The notes under the pieces were generated by a model that had not been told where the DNA came from, searched no databases, and saw nothing but the letters and a program-made list of their open reading frames with translations. DNA of 64,000 bases from Candidatus Omnitrophota bacterium (GTDB lineage Bacteria; Omnitrophota; Gorgyraeia; Duberdicusellales; 4484-171). Below, piece after piece: positions 7,671 through 16,667 of the stretch (within the stretch, counting starts at the first letter, position 1; each line of letters starts with the position of its first letter). Where the stretch lies: positions 13,959 through 77,958 of the forward strand of contig JALOCC010000004.1 in the NCBI GenBank assembly GCA_023227945.1, read 5' to 3'. The position numbers and the translations under genes are program-made.

Positions 7671-8876
7671 TTACCTCGCTGTCAGATTAATCTGGAATAT
7701 CGGCAGCAACATAGCCAGGACAATAAAACCTACGACTACACCCATAACTAAAATAATAACCGGCTCAATCAGCCTGCTTATAGCCTTAAGCGACCGGTCA
7801 ACATCTCTTTCGTATTCATCGGCAACACGCATAAGGGATTTTTCCAAACTTCCTCCTTCTTCACCTACCGCTACTATGTTCGTTACAAAAGAAGGAAAAA
7901 GTTTTGAACCGTTTAAGCATTTTGAAAAGCTTAAACCGTCAGTTATCTGTTTTTTAAACTTTTCGAGTTCGTTTTTTAAGATTTGATTCCCTATAATGGC
8001 AATTGTAACGTTTAAAGCTGAAACAACAGCCAAGCCGCTTGAAATAAGAAGGGAAAGCGTGCGCGACAGCCTTGCGATTTCGCTTTTTAAGACAATTTCT
8101 CCGGCCATTGGAATTTTCAATTTAAATCTATCGATAAAAAGCTTTCCCTGGTTAGTTTTAACCGCACGCTGCAGGGAAAATATAACCAAAAAAATTACGG
8201 CAAAAATTATCCACCAGTAATGAGTGAAAAATACTGAAACATTTATGAGGATTTTTGTAGGTATAGGCAAGGCTTGCCCCAAATCTTCAAACATAGTAAC
8301 CAGCTTAGGAATAACAAAGCCCATTAAGACTGACACAGTTAAAACGCCCACAACAGCAATAAAAAGAGGGTAAGTAAGGCTTGCGCGAAGTGACGCTCTA
8401 AATTCTTCGTCCTTTTCGAAAAATTCCGCAAGGCTTTTTATGACTTTTTCTAAATTTCCGCTGGCTTCACCTGAATGGATGATTGAAGTATAGAGATTTG
8501 AGAAAATATTGTCGTAAAGATTAAGACTTTCGGAAAGAGATTTTCCGTCTTTTATTTTGACGCTTACATCCGTAAGGACAGCTTTAAAATATTTATTCGA
8601 AGTCTGATTGGTTACTATATTTAAACTATCAAGAATATTTACTCCTGATTCTATAAGGCTTGAGAGCTGGCGGGTAAAAATAACCAAATCCTTTCTTGAA
8701 ACTTTTTTAAAATAACTCTTTTGTTTATCCAGATAACTATTTTCCGGTTTGACAGATACGGGAAAATAGCCCATTTCAAGCAGCTTATTTATAGCTGCTT
8801 GCTCTGATTCAACATCTATAACCGACTGCATTAATTCTCCCGGATTTGACTTTGCAGTGTAGATGTATTTAGGCAT
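7671..8876 (-). CDS. gspF: GspF inner-membrane platform protein
   Basis: About 401 residues with two GspF/PilC domains, each with conserved FTRQLSSLIESG and LSRTLSLLISSG helices, and three membrane segments including the last (EPVIILVMGVVVGFIVLAMLLP). GspF is the polytopic base on which GspE acts. I place the start at ATG 8876 (MPKYIYTAKS); an upstream 11-residue extension is encoded in a GCATAGCGC repeat. It follows gspE in the operon. Confidence 0.93.
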   Translation of the reverse strand: MPKYIYTAKSNPGELMQSVIDVESEQAAINKLLEMGYFPVSVKPENSYLDKQKSYFKKVSRKDLVIFTRQLSSLIESGVNILDSLNIVTNQTSNKYFKAVLTDVSVKIKDGKSLSESLNLYDNIFSNLYTSIIHSGEASGNLEKVIKSLAEFFEKDEEFRASLRASLTYPLFIAVVGVLTVSVLMGFVIPKLVTMFEDLGQALPIPTKILINVSVFFTHYWWIIFAVIFLVIFSLQRAVKTNQGKLFIDRFKLKIPMAGEIVLKSEIARLSRTLSLLISSGLAVVSALNVTIAIIGNQILKNELEKFKKQITDGLSFSKCLNGSKLFPSFVTNIVAVGEEGGSLEKSLMRVADEYERDVDRSLKAISRLIEPVIILVMGVVVGFIVLAMLLPIFQINLTAR

Positions 8877-8883
8877 ATTTATT

Positions 8884-8944
8884 CGCATAGCGCATAGCAT
8901 AAGAATCATTTTTTACGCTATGCGCTTTGTGCCATGCGCTATGC
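8884..8944. repeat. Intergenic palindromic repeat, GCATAGCGC family
   Basis: GCATAGCGCATAGCATAAG faces CTATGCGCTTTGTGCCATGC between gspE and gspF. The right arm overlaps the last codons of gspE. Confidence 0.75.
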
Positions 8945-10648
8945 GCCGTCCTTCTGCGTTACCCTAAAAACCTCAGCAAAGGTAGTAACACCCTGCCAAA
9001 CCTTTCTTAATCCATCCTGACGAAGCGTATGCATACCGCAAGATATTGCTTTTTGTTTTATTGCCTGAGCTGATCCTCTTTTTAAAACCATCTCCCGGAT
9101 TGATTCCGTCATGACTAATATTTCATAAATAGCAGTCCTGCCTTTATAACCGGTAAACCTGCACTCGGCGCAGCCTTTTCCTTCATACAATTGCACATCT
9201 TTTTTGATAATTTCGCTGTTGCCTATTTGTCCGGTTATCGCTTTTCTTTTATGTTCATCAAGCTTACATTTACAGCTTGGACAAATAACCCTGACCAGTC
9301 TTTGTGCAATCAGGCATTCAAGGCTTGAAGAAACCAGGAAAGGCTCAATACCCATATCTAACAACCTGGTCACTGCTCCTGCTGCATCATTTGTATGCAG
9401 GGTTGAAAATACAAGATGGCCTGTTAAAGCTGCGCGTATTGCAATTTCCGCAGTCTCATAATCTCTTACTTCACCTACCATCATTGCATCAGGATCGTGC
9501 CGCAACATATGCCTAAGGGCGGTTGCGAAGGTAAGCCCTATTTTTGGAAAAATCTGGATTTGGTTTACTCCTTTTAATTGATACTCTACGGGGTCTTCAA
9601 TAGTAATTATTTTTACATTTTCAGAATTTATGTGCGATAACGCTGCATACAGAGTCGTAGACTTTCCGCTTCCTGTAGGACCGGTTACAAAAACTATGCC
9701 GTGCGGCTTCTTTATCATTTCTTCCATAATTTTTAAATCTTTATCGAGCAATCCCAGACTTTCCAAATCAAGAAAGAGCTTTGAACCCAATATCCTCATG
9801 TGCACTGCTTCGCCGAATGTTGTAGGTATTGTTGATATACGTAAATCCAGCTCTTCCTCTTTGATTTTTATCTTGATACGGCCATCCTGCGGCAGGCGGC
9901 GCTCGGCAATATTCATTTGCGCCATAACTTTGATACGCGAAACTATTGCGTGATGAAAATGTTTTATCGCTTCAGGTATATTTATGTTATACAGCACGCC
10001 GTCAATTCTAAAACGCACGCGTAATTCATCCTGAAATGGTTCGATATGTATGTCAGTAGCTCTGTCTTTAACAGCTTCTGAAAGTATCTGGTTTACAAAT
10101 TTAACTATGGACGCATCTTGTGCAAAAGCTGCAACATCTTCTATTCCCGCTTTTTCCTCGATAATTCTACCTGACGGCTTCTCGGCAATAATTTTTTCCA
10201 AAGTATCTGCGCCTACACCATAATATTTCCTTATAGCTTCTTCTATTTCCGGCTCGCTGGAAAGCGCAGCTTTTACTTCAAGCCCAACCAAAAGCCTTAT
10301 GTCATCTATGGTACGTATATCCAAAGGGTTGGCCATGGCTATGGTGATAGTCTGATTTTCAAATTCTATGGGAATTATTTTATAGTGGCTTGCGAATTTG
10401 GCAGGCACTTTACCTATAACAAGGGGGTCTATATGTTTATCTTTTAATTCAATATAAGCTACACCTAATTGTTCGGCTAATATTTCAAAAATTTTCTCCT
10501 GCGAAGCAAAACCTAACTTTACCAAGATTGCGCAGATAAGTCCCCCACACTTTTTCTGCTCTGCAAGGCCCATCTCAAGCTGTTCAAGCGAAATTATACC
10601 TTTCTCGATAAGAACTTTTCCGACAAGAACTTCGTCTTTTACTGGCAT
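8939..10648 (-). CDS. gspE: GspE/PilB secretion ATPase
   Basis: 569 residues: N-terminal MshEN-type domains (about 8-150), Walker A GPTGSGKST (323-331), Asp box EDPVEY (351-356), Walker B MMVGEVRD (389-396), His box GHLVFSTLHTND (410-421), and a zinc module with Cys456, Cys459, Cys493 and Cys496. It powers pseudopilus assembly on GspF. It is the first gene of the T2SS operon, with a strong promoter about 220 bp upstream. A partial copy of its start (MPVKDEV) occurs at 11063-11092. Confidence 0.95.
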   Translation of the reverse strand: MPVKDEVLVGKVLIEKGIISLEQLEMGLAEQKKCGGLICAILVKLGFASQEKIFEILAEQLGVAYIELKDKHIDPLVIGKVPAKFASHYKIIPIEFENQTITIAMANPLDIRTIDDIRLLVGLEVKAALSSEPEIEEAIRKYYGVGADTLEKIIAEKPSGRIIEEKAGIEDVAAFAQDASIVKFVNQILSEAVKDRATDIHIEPFQDELRVRFRIDGVLYNINIPEAIKHFHHAIVSRIKVMAQMNIAERRLPQDGRIKIKIKEEELDLRISTIPTTFGEAVHMRILGSKLFLDLESLGLLDKDLKIMEEMIKKPHGIVFVTGPTGSGKSTTLYAALSHINSENVKIITIEDPVEYQLKGVNQIQIFPKIGLTFATALRHMLRHDPDAMMVGEVRDYETAEIAIRAALTGHLVFSTLHTNDAAGAVTRLLDMGIEPFLVSSSLECLIAQRLVRVICPSCKCKLDEHKRKAITGQIGNSEIIKKDVQLYEGKGCAECRFTGYKGRTAIYEILVMTESIREMVLKRGSAQAIKQKAISCGMHTLRQDGLRKVWQGVTTFAEVFRVTQKDGA

Positions 10649-10867
10649 ATTAATCTAAACGTTTGAACTTGCTATTTCCTCTTTTCACCGCCCAGGAAGG
10701 GAAACAGTATAAATACCTTGGTAATTGGTTAATGTGTCCCCGAAATTACTCTTTGCCCTTTTATCCCGGATTCCGTGGCTTCCTCATTATCCGCAAAATG
10801 ATACTCGGCAAGAGCTTGTTATCAATTCCGGGGACCCATAACAATCATTGAAAACGCTAACAATTTT

Positions 10868-10896
10868 GGTATAGCATAAATTTGATGATTTGTCAA
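10868..10896 (-). promoter_or_regulatory. Sigma70-type promoter for the T2SS operon
   Basis: On the minus strand TTGACA (10896-10891), a 17-bp spacer and TATACC (10873-10868). The flanking bases (AATAAATTTGACAAATCATC) are identical in the promoter at 26803-26831 upstream of the SpvB-like gene. The predicted leader before gspE is about 220 nt. Confidence 0.65.
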
Positions 10897-11062
10897 ATTT
10901 ATTTTTGCCTTTTATCAAATTAGAAGATTGAGCTTCTTCCCTTTTGAGGCGTTGCTATGGTCTTTTTATAGTTGCGGCAGGAAATATAAAAACTGGTATG
11001 ACTGTTTTTTAAGTGCGATTTTCTGCATTTTGGGCAATCTCAGAGGAACAATTGCGAAAATA

Positions 11063-11092
11063 ACTTCGTCTTTCACTGGCATGTTAAGCTAA
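11063..11092 (-). pseudogene. Partial duplicate of the gspE start
   Basis: 27 of 30 bases match the gspE start region (10629-10658). The frame from ATG 11082 reads MPVKDEV, then diverges (IFAIVPLR) and stops after 38 codons at 10966. It is a remnant left upstream of the promoter, not a working gspE copy. Confidence 0.6.
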
Positions 11093-11140
11093 TTGTTTAG
11101 GATTATTAACTTTAAAGGCTGATTTATTATTTTGTATGGT

Positions 11141-11869
11141 TCATTGTTTAATTTTCTTTGCCTTGATAATCAAATGACGGCCAAACAATAATTCTTTTGA
11201 GAAAAGGATTTTGTTAATTCTTCGATAGTCTATGCCACCTTTCTTTAAAGATCGCCGTTCTTTTTGCCAAGCTTGAAACATTATTAGCGGCGATACAACC
11301 GAGTAACCAAACCCTTCGTATACACTTGTAAAAATATTTTCTACCTTAAACCCGGCCACCGATAATAGATATTCTAACTCATGATAGCGGTATGGAACCA
11401 AGTGTAAATTAAAAATAATTTCCTTTGGATTTTTGGCCTGGTCTAATGGTGGCTCTCTAAAATATTCATAAGCGCCTTCAAAAATAAAACGAAATCTGGA
11501 TTTAAGATTTAATATATTAGGCGTTGACAATATCAGAGTGCCTTCATCTTTTAGGATACGATTTACTTCTGCCATAACTGTATAAGGATTGCGTAAGTGT
11601 TCTACTATTTCCATAAATAGAACGTAGTCACAATATTTATCAGGGAAAGGCATTTCTTTAGTCACGTCGCAATGTCGAAACTCAATCTTATTTTTATAAC
11701 GAAACCGTTTTTCATCTATATCAGCCGCAACAGTACGAAACCCTAAATCGCTAGCCATTTGTGAATAATCTCCATCGCCACAGCCGATATCTAAAAGGAA
11801 AGTTTTCTTCTGTTCTTCTGCTAAAATATTTTTAGTACTTTCTAATAAAAAATTTTTCTTCTGTTTCAT
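11141..11869 (-). CDS. Class I SAM-dependent methyltransferase
   Basis: 242 residues. Motif I LLDIGCGDGDY (about 25-35), acidic end of strand 2 (AADIDE), HCDVTKEMPF and VLFMEIVEHL identify a Methyltransf_11-like small-molecule methylase; the long C-terminal half (HLVPYRYHELEYLLSVAGF) resembles enzymes acting on glycan or lipid substrates. A GGAAAGGAT site precedes ATG 11869. The gene stands alone between the T2SS promoter region and the glycine-rich protein; the substrate is unknown. Confidence 0.8.
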   Translation of the reverse strand: MKQKKNFLLESTKNILAEEQKKTFLLDIGCGDGDYSQMASDLGFRTVAADIDEKRFRYKNKIEFRHCDVTKEMPFPDKYCDYVLFMEIVEHLRNPYTVMAEVNRILKDEGTLILSTPNILNLKSRFRFIFEGAYEYFREPPLDQAKNPKEIIFNLHLVPYRYHELEYLLSVAGFKVENIFTSVYEGFGYSVVSPLIMFQAWQKERRSLKKGGIDYRRINKILFSKELLFGRHLIIKAKKIKQ

Positions 11870-11933
11870 TAATATCCTTTCCTTTTTATGTCGATATTTC
11901 TATTAATATATTAATATTGAAAAATTATATATG

Positions 11934-13046
11934 TTACCAATAAACTATTACTAAGCCATTTTGGCCGCCGTCGCCGGTATAAAGGTCTTGATTACTATCC
12001 TGCGTACCGCCCCAACCGCCTGAGCCTCCATTACCATAGGAGCCTAGCTTAATTGGCGCTATTCCTTGCCCTGGGTTCTCCTGAGAACGTCGACTACCCG
12101 CAGAACCAGTTAAGTTTAAATTTCCGCCGTTAGAGTTACCGCCAGCACCCCCATTGGTAGAACAACTCTGGATACCACATGATATGCTACCACCACTGCC
12201 GCCAGTAGCGGTTATGTCGGAACCGAAACTACTGTTGCTCCCAGCAGAACCATTCTGTCCAATGCGACCACCGCTGCCTCCTGAGCCTATAGTGACAGAA
12301 ATATCACCAACAACATTGACTACTCCTTCTGAATAACCACCCGATCCACCACCGCTTCCATATGCGGGATGATGGCCCCCGCTCCCACCACCGCCGGCAC
12401 CCCAAACCTTAACATATACTTTATTTACACCTGTGGGTTTAACCCAAGTTCCCGAAGAAGTAAAAACTTGCATTCCCTGAAAACTTGGTCTTTCGTGCCA
12501 ACCTTTTACGCCACTGCTGTTTGTTCCATAAACTTTATCATTCCCGGGAGAAACAACATCGCCGGAAAGTTGTAATTGATTGTTATCAACTACAATACTA
12601 TTCTTTGCCTTTGCGGCTAACGTCCCAGGGACAGCATCATTATCGGAAGCTTTAATCTTTTCCGCACTATCCGCCCTTATTGCATATCCGGCTGAAGCCA
12701 TCTTCTGCCTTGGCGTCATTACTTCATTGCCGACTTTGATTTCTAAAAAGTAGGGTTTATCGAAAGCAACGTTAAGATTTGCAACTGAGCCCAGGAGAAC
12801 AGCGAATATGCCTTTGTTGATTATAACTCCGGTTTGTGTTTCTTCCCAGAGTAAATTGCCAGCAGTTTCTGCATCATATATCCTAAAGGTAAGGTTATAT
12901 GAGCCGTTTAGAGGTACCCCTCCTGTATCAGTGAGGCGGCCTTGATAGTTAATGAGATGAGGAACCTCTGCCATGGTGCAATGCACAGGTAATAAAACGC
13001 AAACAAGGACAAGCGATACAAGAATGGGAAATAGTTTCTTTTTCAT
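11934..13046 (-). CDS. Secreted glycine-rich repeat protein with NYQGRLTD domain
   Basis: 370 residues: signal peptide (1-26, ending CTMA), an N-terminal beta domain with HLINYQGRLTDTGG and YNLTFRIYDAE, a linker, and a C-terminal glycine-rich domain (about 195-370: VWGAGGGGSGG, GSGGSGGRIGQNG) ending LVIVYW, like phage tail-fibre and adhesin glycine-rich domains. It is probably exported, perhaps by the neighbouring T2SS, as a surface protein. A GGAGGG site precedes ATG 13046. A broken paralogue lies at 14849-15040. Confidence 0.75.
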   Translation of the reverse strand: MKKKLFPILVSLVLVCVLLPVHCTMAEVPHLINYQGRLTDTGGVPLNGSYNLTFRIYDAETAGNLLWEETQTGVIINKGIFAVLLGSVANLNVAFDKPYFLEIKVGNEVMTPRQKMASAGYAIRADSAEKIKASDNDAVPGTLAAKAKNSIVVDNNQLQLSGDVVSPGNDKVYGTNSSGVKGWHERPSFQGMQVFTSSGTWVKPTGVNKVYVKVWGAGGGGSGGHHPAYGSGGGSGGYSEGVVNVVGDISVTIGSGGSGGRIGQNGSAGSNSSFGSDITATGGSGGSISCGIQSCSTNGGAGGNSNGGNLNLTGSAGSRRSQENPGQGIAPIKLGSYGNGGSGGWGGTQDSNQDLYTGDGGQNGLVIVYW

Positions 13047-13111
13047 TTTTAAACCCTCCGTTTACAAGTTTAATAATATTTGAAAAATAGTAATTTTTAA
13101 TGGGCTATTTT

Positions 13112-14833
13112 TTAAGGTTTTTTTGCCTTATTAATTCTATACACCAAAAGCGAACCGCCGATTTTAGTAACAGGCTTAATCTTATCTAACCATTGTATGT
13201 CTTTAGACCGCAACTGTGTTGTTTCGATAACATACCATCCTTCACTTGGGATGATTTTATCTTCCGGAGTTAGCGCCTCATAACTAATCCGTTTTACATC
13301 GTCAGCGTAATAACCAAAACGAGATGCAACTTTCACCTTATTAATATTATTAGCTTTGCTATATTTTTTAAATCTTTTCCAATCTTGCCCCCAGGCTATA
13401 TTGGAATCGTCTAATAATTTATATCCATTAGCAGAACCGCCGACAATTCTATTAAAATACGCCAAATGGCCTGGATACGCGGAAACCACATCTATAATTA
13501 AGACAGAAATTAGGACATAAAAGATTGCGGGAGCGAAACGGAAACGCTTGAAGACAAAAATACTGTATCCGACTATAACATAAAGAAATGGATATATTGG
13601 CAGAATATGACGAACACCGATGTTAACTTTATTTATAAAACAGGCGACAAAAAGATAAGCAAACATTGGAATAAAAAGTATGAGTTTCGCCCATAATTTT
13701 TCTTTCTTTATGCAAAAACCTATAAAACCTAGTATGATAAATAAAATAGCGACAAAGGGCTCTTTAAAAAATATAGCTAAGGGAAAATAATACCACCAGC
13801 CGGTGTGAGAAAATTTTCCTAAAAGATAGGAATCCTGGCCATCTGCTGCATGGCCCGTAAAGTAATCAAATCCCTTGAAGTAAGCTTTTGTGGCGCTATG
13901 AAAAGGGAACCATTCATAATTGGTGTAGTCCGCAATAACTATGCTAAAAGCAATAACTAGGACAACAAGCAATATTGCGCTTGCCCAATTGACTTTCATC
14001 GCTATTTTTAATTTTTTTGATAACACTGATGAAAGTAGGTAGACAAAAAGTAATGGAGCGATAATCGTAACGGATTTTTTATAAGACATCACAAGAATCA
14101 AAAAAGGCATAAAAAATATTATTTTCCAAATTTTATTTTTAACCGTTGCATAATCTTTGGGCATCTCGATATTAAAATACAAAATGACTGACAAAAAATA
14201 CATTACGGGGATAAGGATTAAGGCGCTAAATTTAGAAATTAAGCTTAATCCTAAAAACAATCCTGTTAGTGCGACAAAAAGGTATTTTTTTGTTTCCGCA
14301 AAACGCATAAAAAAATAAATCGTAATGAAATAAAAACAGCTAACGGCGGTGTCCATGGTTACTAATGGAGTATGCGCCAAAAATGTTGGAGAAAAAGCAA
14401 AAAATAGCAGTGATAAAAAACCAGCAGATTTTCCGTTTAATTTACGCGAATAAAGATATATAAAAATAGCGAGGATTAAAGAAATGAGTATATTGGGTAA
14501 ACGGCTCAAGAAAAGCATCAGATCTAGATCGTTACCCACCTTATACAGAAAGGCATCTTGTATCTTTACTATATCCATTCCCGTATTTGAAACTTTAAAA
14601 ATATCAGTAGGAAAATTGAGATTTAAAAATATAAGCGGTAAAGCTGCTAATTGTTTTACAAAAGGTGGATGCTCGATATTAAAACGGTAATCGCTAAATT
14701 TAACATTTATATAGCCTGTGGCAATATGGGTTTTTTCGTCAGAAGTAACAGAATTAGTAATTGCGTAATAAATACCGCTCAATAGAATAAATGCAAGGAA
14801 AAACCCTAAAATTATTGCTTCCTTTTTTTGCAT
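13112..14833 (-). CDS. GT-C family glycosyltransferase (ArnT/PMT-like)
   Basis: 573 residues with about a dozen membrane helices. The first periplasmic loop carries TSDEKTHIATGY (Asp32-Glu33) and EHPPFVKQLAALPL (54-67), the catalytic and lipid-binding signatures of the ArnT/PMT/GT39 class that uses polyprenyl-phosphate sugars in the periplasm. The C-terminal soluble part (DDSNIAWGQDWKRFKKY) is common in bacterial members. The gene lies between a whole and a truncated copy of the glycine-rich protein gene, so it may have been inserted there. The acceptor is unknown. Confidence 0.78.
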   Translation of the reverse strand: MQKKEAIILGFFLAFILLSGIYYAITNSVTSDEKTHIATGYINVKFSDYRFNIEHPPFVKQLAALPLIFLNLNFPTDIFKVSNTGMDIVKIQDAFLYKVGNDLDLMLFLSRLPNILISLILAIFIYLYSRKLNGKSAGFLSLLFFAFSPTFLAHTPLVTMDTAVSCFYFITIYFFMRFAETKKYLFVALTGLFLGLSLISKFSALILIPVMYFLSVILYFNIEMPKDYATVKNKIWKIIFFMPFLILVMSYKKSVTIIAPLLFVYLLSSVLSKKLKIAMKVNWASAILLVVLVIAFSIVIADYTNYEWFPFHSATKAYFKGFDYFTGHAADGQDSYLLGKFSHTGWWYYFPLAIFFKEPFVAILFIILGFIGFCIKKEKLWAKLILFIPMFAYLFVACFINKVNIGVRHILPIYPFLYVIVGYSIFVFKRFRFAPAIFYVLISVLIIDVVSAYPGHLAYFNRIVGGSANGYKLLDDSNIAWGQDWKRFKKYSKANNINKVKVASRFGYYADDVKRISYEALTPEDKIIPSEGWYVIETTQLRSKDIQWLDKIKPVTKIGGSLLVYRINKAKKP

Positions 14834-14848
14834 ATGTTTTCTAAATTC

Positions 14849-15040
14849 TTACAACTTCATAATAAATGCTAATGCATAAAAGGTTAAGTTATATGAGCCG
14901 TTTAGAGGCGCTCCCCCGGTATCGGTGAGCCTGCCTTGGTAGTTGATTAAGTGAGGAACTTCAGCCAGAACGCAGGAGACAGGTGATAAAGTGCAGATGA
15001 GAACGAGCATCGCAAGAATAGAAAATAGTTTCTTTTTCAT
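14849..15040 (-). pseudogene. Truncated paralogue of the NYQGRLTD secreted protein
   Basis: 63 codons: a signal peptide and HLINYQGRLTDTGG nearly the same as in the protein at 11934-13046, up to SYNLTF, after which the frame runs into YALAFIMKL and stops. The upstream 35 bp (CCCTCCGTTTAC, TAATAATATTTGAAAAAT) also match. About 200 bp are shared at roughly 80% identity, so it is an old duplicate, broken where the glycosyltransferase region begins. Confidence 0.7.
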
Positions 15041-15091
15041 TTCAAAACCCTCCGTTTACGAATTTAATAATATTTGAAAAATGGGAAATAT

Positions 15092-15526
15092 CTAGTCAAC
15101 TTGCTGCGCGGTAAGAAACAGGGCTTTTTCCAAAGTATTGAAAAAATCCTGATAAGTCGCCGGATCATCTACAGACTGAGTGCCGTATTGTGCGTTTGCC
15201 CTAACTAGTAATTGTTTTTCACCTCTCGGCCGAACGCTTACAGTCATGGTAATAACACCTATGCCAATAAATTTTGTGCCGGTAATAGTTCCTAAATCAA
15301 AATCAGCCTTATCAAGTATGAAATCCAAATCTTGCATTGCGCTAATTACGGTTTGCATCATCTTCTTTTTGTCTGTTGTATCAAACGCCCTGGTCTGAAT
15401 GGCTCTTAACTTAACCTGGCTTTCGCTCATTTCAAAAGCTTTACCGGCGGTAGTTGCGCAGCCGGAAAAAATTATAGGTATAATTAAAACCAATAATAGC
15501 CATTTTGCTTTTTGCATTTGTTTCAT
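15092..15526 (-). CDS. Small lipoprotein, paralogue of the next gene
   Basis: 144 residues: signal peptide with lipobox IFSGC (Cys22-23), then ATTAGKAFEMSESQ and a domain with QDLDFILDKADFDLGTITG. The same pattern (LQDLGFTLSESETDLGLVSA) is in the lipoprotein encoded just upstream, with which it overlaps by 4 bp. The pair is translationally coupled. The function is unknown; they are probably anchored in the outer membrane. Confidence 0.75.
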   Translation of the reverse strand: MKQMQKAKWLLLVLIIPIIFSGCATTAGKAFEMSESQVKLRAIQTRAFDTTDKKKMMQTVISAMQDLDFILDKADFDLGTITGTKFIGIGVITMTVSVRPRGEKQLLVRANAQYGTQSVDDPATYQDFFNTLEKALFLTAQQVD

Positions 15527-16077
15527 ATTTGTTGGGCCTCCAAGAATATTGACTTGGACAAACTCTCATAAAACTTTTGATATATCTGCGGCTCTTTGAT
15601 TGTTTCCAATCTGCTGATTTGATTGCTTAAATTCCAAACTATTCTTTGAAATGTAACTCGCACCGTAACTTTAGGGCCATCAAGGGAAGGTTTAACCACC
15701 ACAGAAGCTTTTACTTGTTGCGTCTTATCGCAACCAGCTGTTGCGTTAGCATAAGAACCAAAGAAAGCAGAAACAAGGTCAAGCATTACAGCCCCGGTTA
15801 TTTGAGCCGGATTTGTCGCATCAGCATTTTTGTATGCGCTTACCAAACCTAGGTCAGTTTCGCTTTCGCTTAAAGTAAAACCTAAATCCTGCAAAACTCC
15901 GGCTACAGATGTAATGATTGCTTTCTCATCTTTTGTATCATACTGCCGCATCTGTAATTGGCGATGCGCTAGATAATTTTCTGATGGCTTCAAGAAACCT
16001 TTTGGTATAGTAGCACAGCCGGAAAAAATACCCATTAACGATAAAACCAAAAATATTTTTACTAGGTACTTTCTCAT
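15523..16077 (-). CDS. Lipoprotein, paralogue of the preceding family
   Basis: 184 residues with lipobox IFSGC (around residue 21), followed by QLQMRQYDTKDEKAIITSVAGVL and LQDLGFTLSESETDLGLVSA. It carries an additional central segment (AFFGSYANATAGCDKTQQ) missing from its paralogue. Its stop overlaps the start of the 144-residue lipoprotein (ATGA). It lies 7 bp after a BamE-like lipoprotein gene, so three lipoproteins form one operon. Confidence 0.75.
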   Translation of the reverse strand: MRKYLVKIFLVLSLMGIFSGCATIPKGFLKPSENYLAHRQLQMRQYDTKDEKAIITSVAGVLQDLGFTLSESETDLGLVSAYKNADATNPAQITGAVMLDLVSAFFGSYANATAGCDKTQQVKASVVVKPSLDGPKVTVRVTFQRIVWNLSNQISRLETIKEPQIYQKFYESLSKSIFLEAQQI

Positions 16078-16084
16078 TTAGAAA

Positions 16085-16501
16085 TTAAAATTTTGAAGAA
16101 TGATAAGCAAAATCTCTTACTTTATTCTCTTTATCAAATTTTACAACTACAGTAAGGGTTCTTTGTGACGTAGACTTAGACCCGGAACTTCCACTGCCGC
16201 CCACGCCGGCAAGTATTAAAAACAGCCCGCTTTCACCTTCACTCTGTGAATATGTAACATCTGTAGCAATTTTATCGTAAACCCAAACTTCTCTTCTTTC
16301 CTCATCAGTAGTAACTACATTGGGCGAGCCTAAAGCTTCTATTACTTGCGCTGACGTCATTCCTACCTTAATATTTCGCTGAACCGTTCCTACAGTAAGC
16401 CTATCTCCTGTATCATCCTGAACATTTTTCCTGTGAACATTAGCAGAAGCACACCCAATAAATGCAATTAAAACCATTGAAAGTATATATTTTCTTCTCA
16501 T
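16085..16501 (-). CDS. BamE/SmpA-fold lipoprotein with glycine-serine insert
   Basis: 138 residues: short signal peptide with lipobox AFIGC, then the SmpA/OmlA-type motif KVGMTSAQVIEALGSPN and a VWVYDK strand. A Gly/Ser-rich loop (AGVGGSGSSGSKS) interrupts the fold before the last strands. BamE relatives support outer-membrane protein assembly, but many members have unknown roles. AAAGGAGG lies before ATG 16501. First gene of the lipoprotein operon. Confidence 0.75.
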   Translation of the reverse strand: MRRKYILSMVLIAFIGCASANVHRKNVQDDTGDRLTVGTVQRNIKVGMTSAQVIEALGSPNVVTTDEERREVWVYDKIATDVTYSQSEGESGLFLILAGVGGSGSSGSKSTSQRTLTVVVKFDKENKVRDFAYHSSKF

Positions 16502-16667
16502 TTCAGGCCTCCTTTTGGCTTTTTGTGTTTAAATTTTACGCTATAAAATAAAATTGTAAACCGGAATATTTTATAATTCATCAAGCACAAAACTTACTTA
16601 TTTCCACCCCCGGGGTGGAAATAGGATGAGATAAAAATACTAATAATTAAATATTGTGTCCCCAGAA
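16502..16667. other. Intergenic gap with a small hairpin and a GTCCCC remnant
   Basis: TTTCCACCCCCGGGGTGGAAA (16601-16621) is a near-perfect palindrome. TGTGTCCCCAGAATTACT at about 16650-16668 is the same type of GGGGACAC word seen at 10739 and 10829. No gene is visible here. Confidence 0.5.

Larger units (their letters stand above)
10649..11140. other. Intergenic region upstream of gspE: promoter, GTCCCC repeat and gene debris
   Basis: Nearest gspE (10725-10835) is a loose inverted repeat bounded by TGTCCCCGAAATTAC and CAATTCCGGGGAC. Next comes a promoter (10868-10896), then a 39-codon frame without a start codon (10920-11039, minus) containing CPKC and SCRNYKKT, probably gene debris. Finally there is a duplicated gspE start. 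About 150 bp of this, including the promoter, resembles 26785-26935 upstream of the SpvB-type gene. Confidence 0.65.

Noticed and set aside
10663-10851. 62-codon plus-strand frame upstream of gspE
   Set aside because: It runs through the GTCCCC inverted repeat in the gspE leader and has no coding features.
10649-10867. c-di-GMP or cobalamin-type riboswitch in the gspE leader
   Set aside because: None of the conserved core motifs is visible; the structure here is the GTCCCC inverted repeat.
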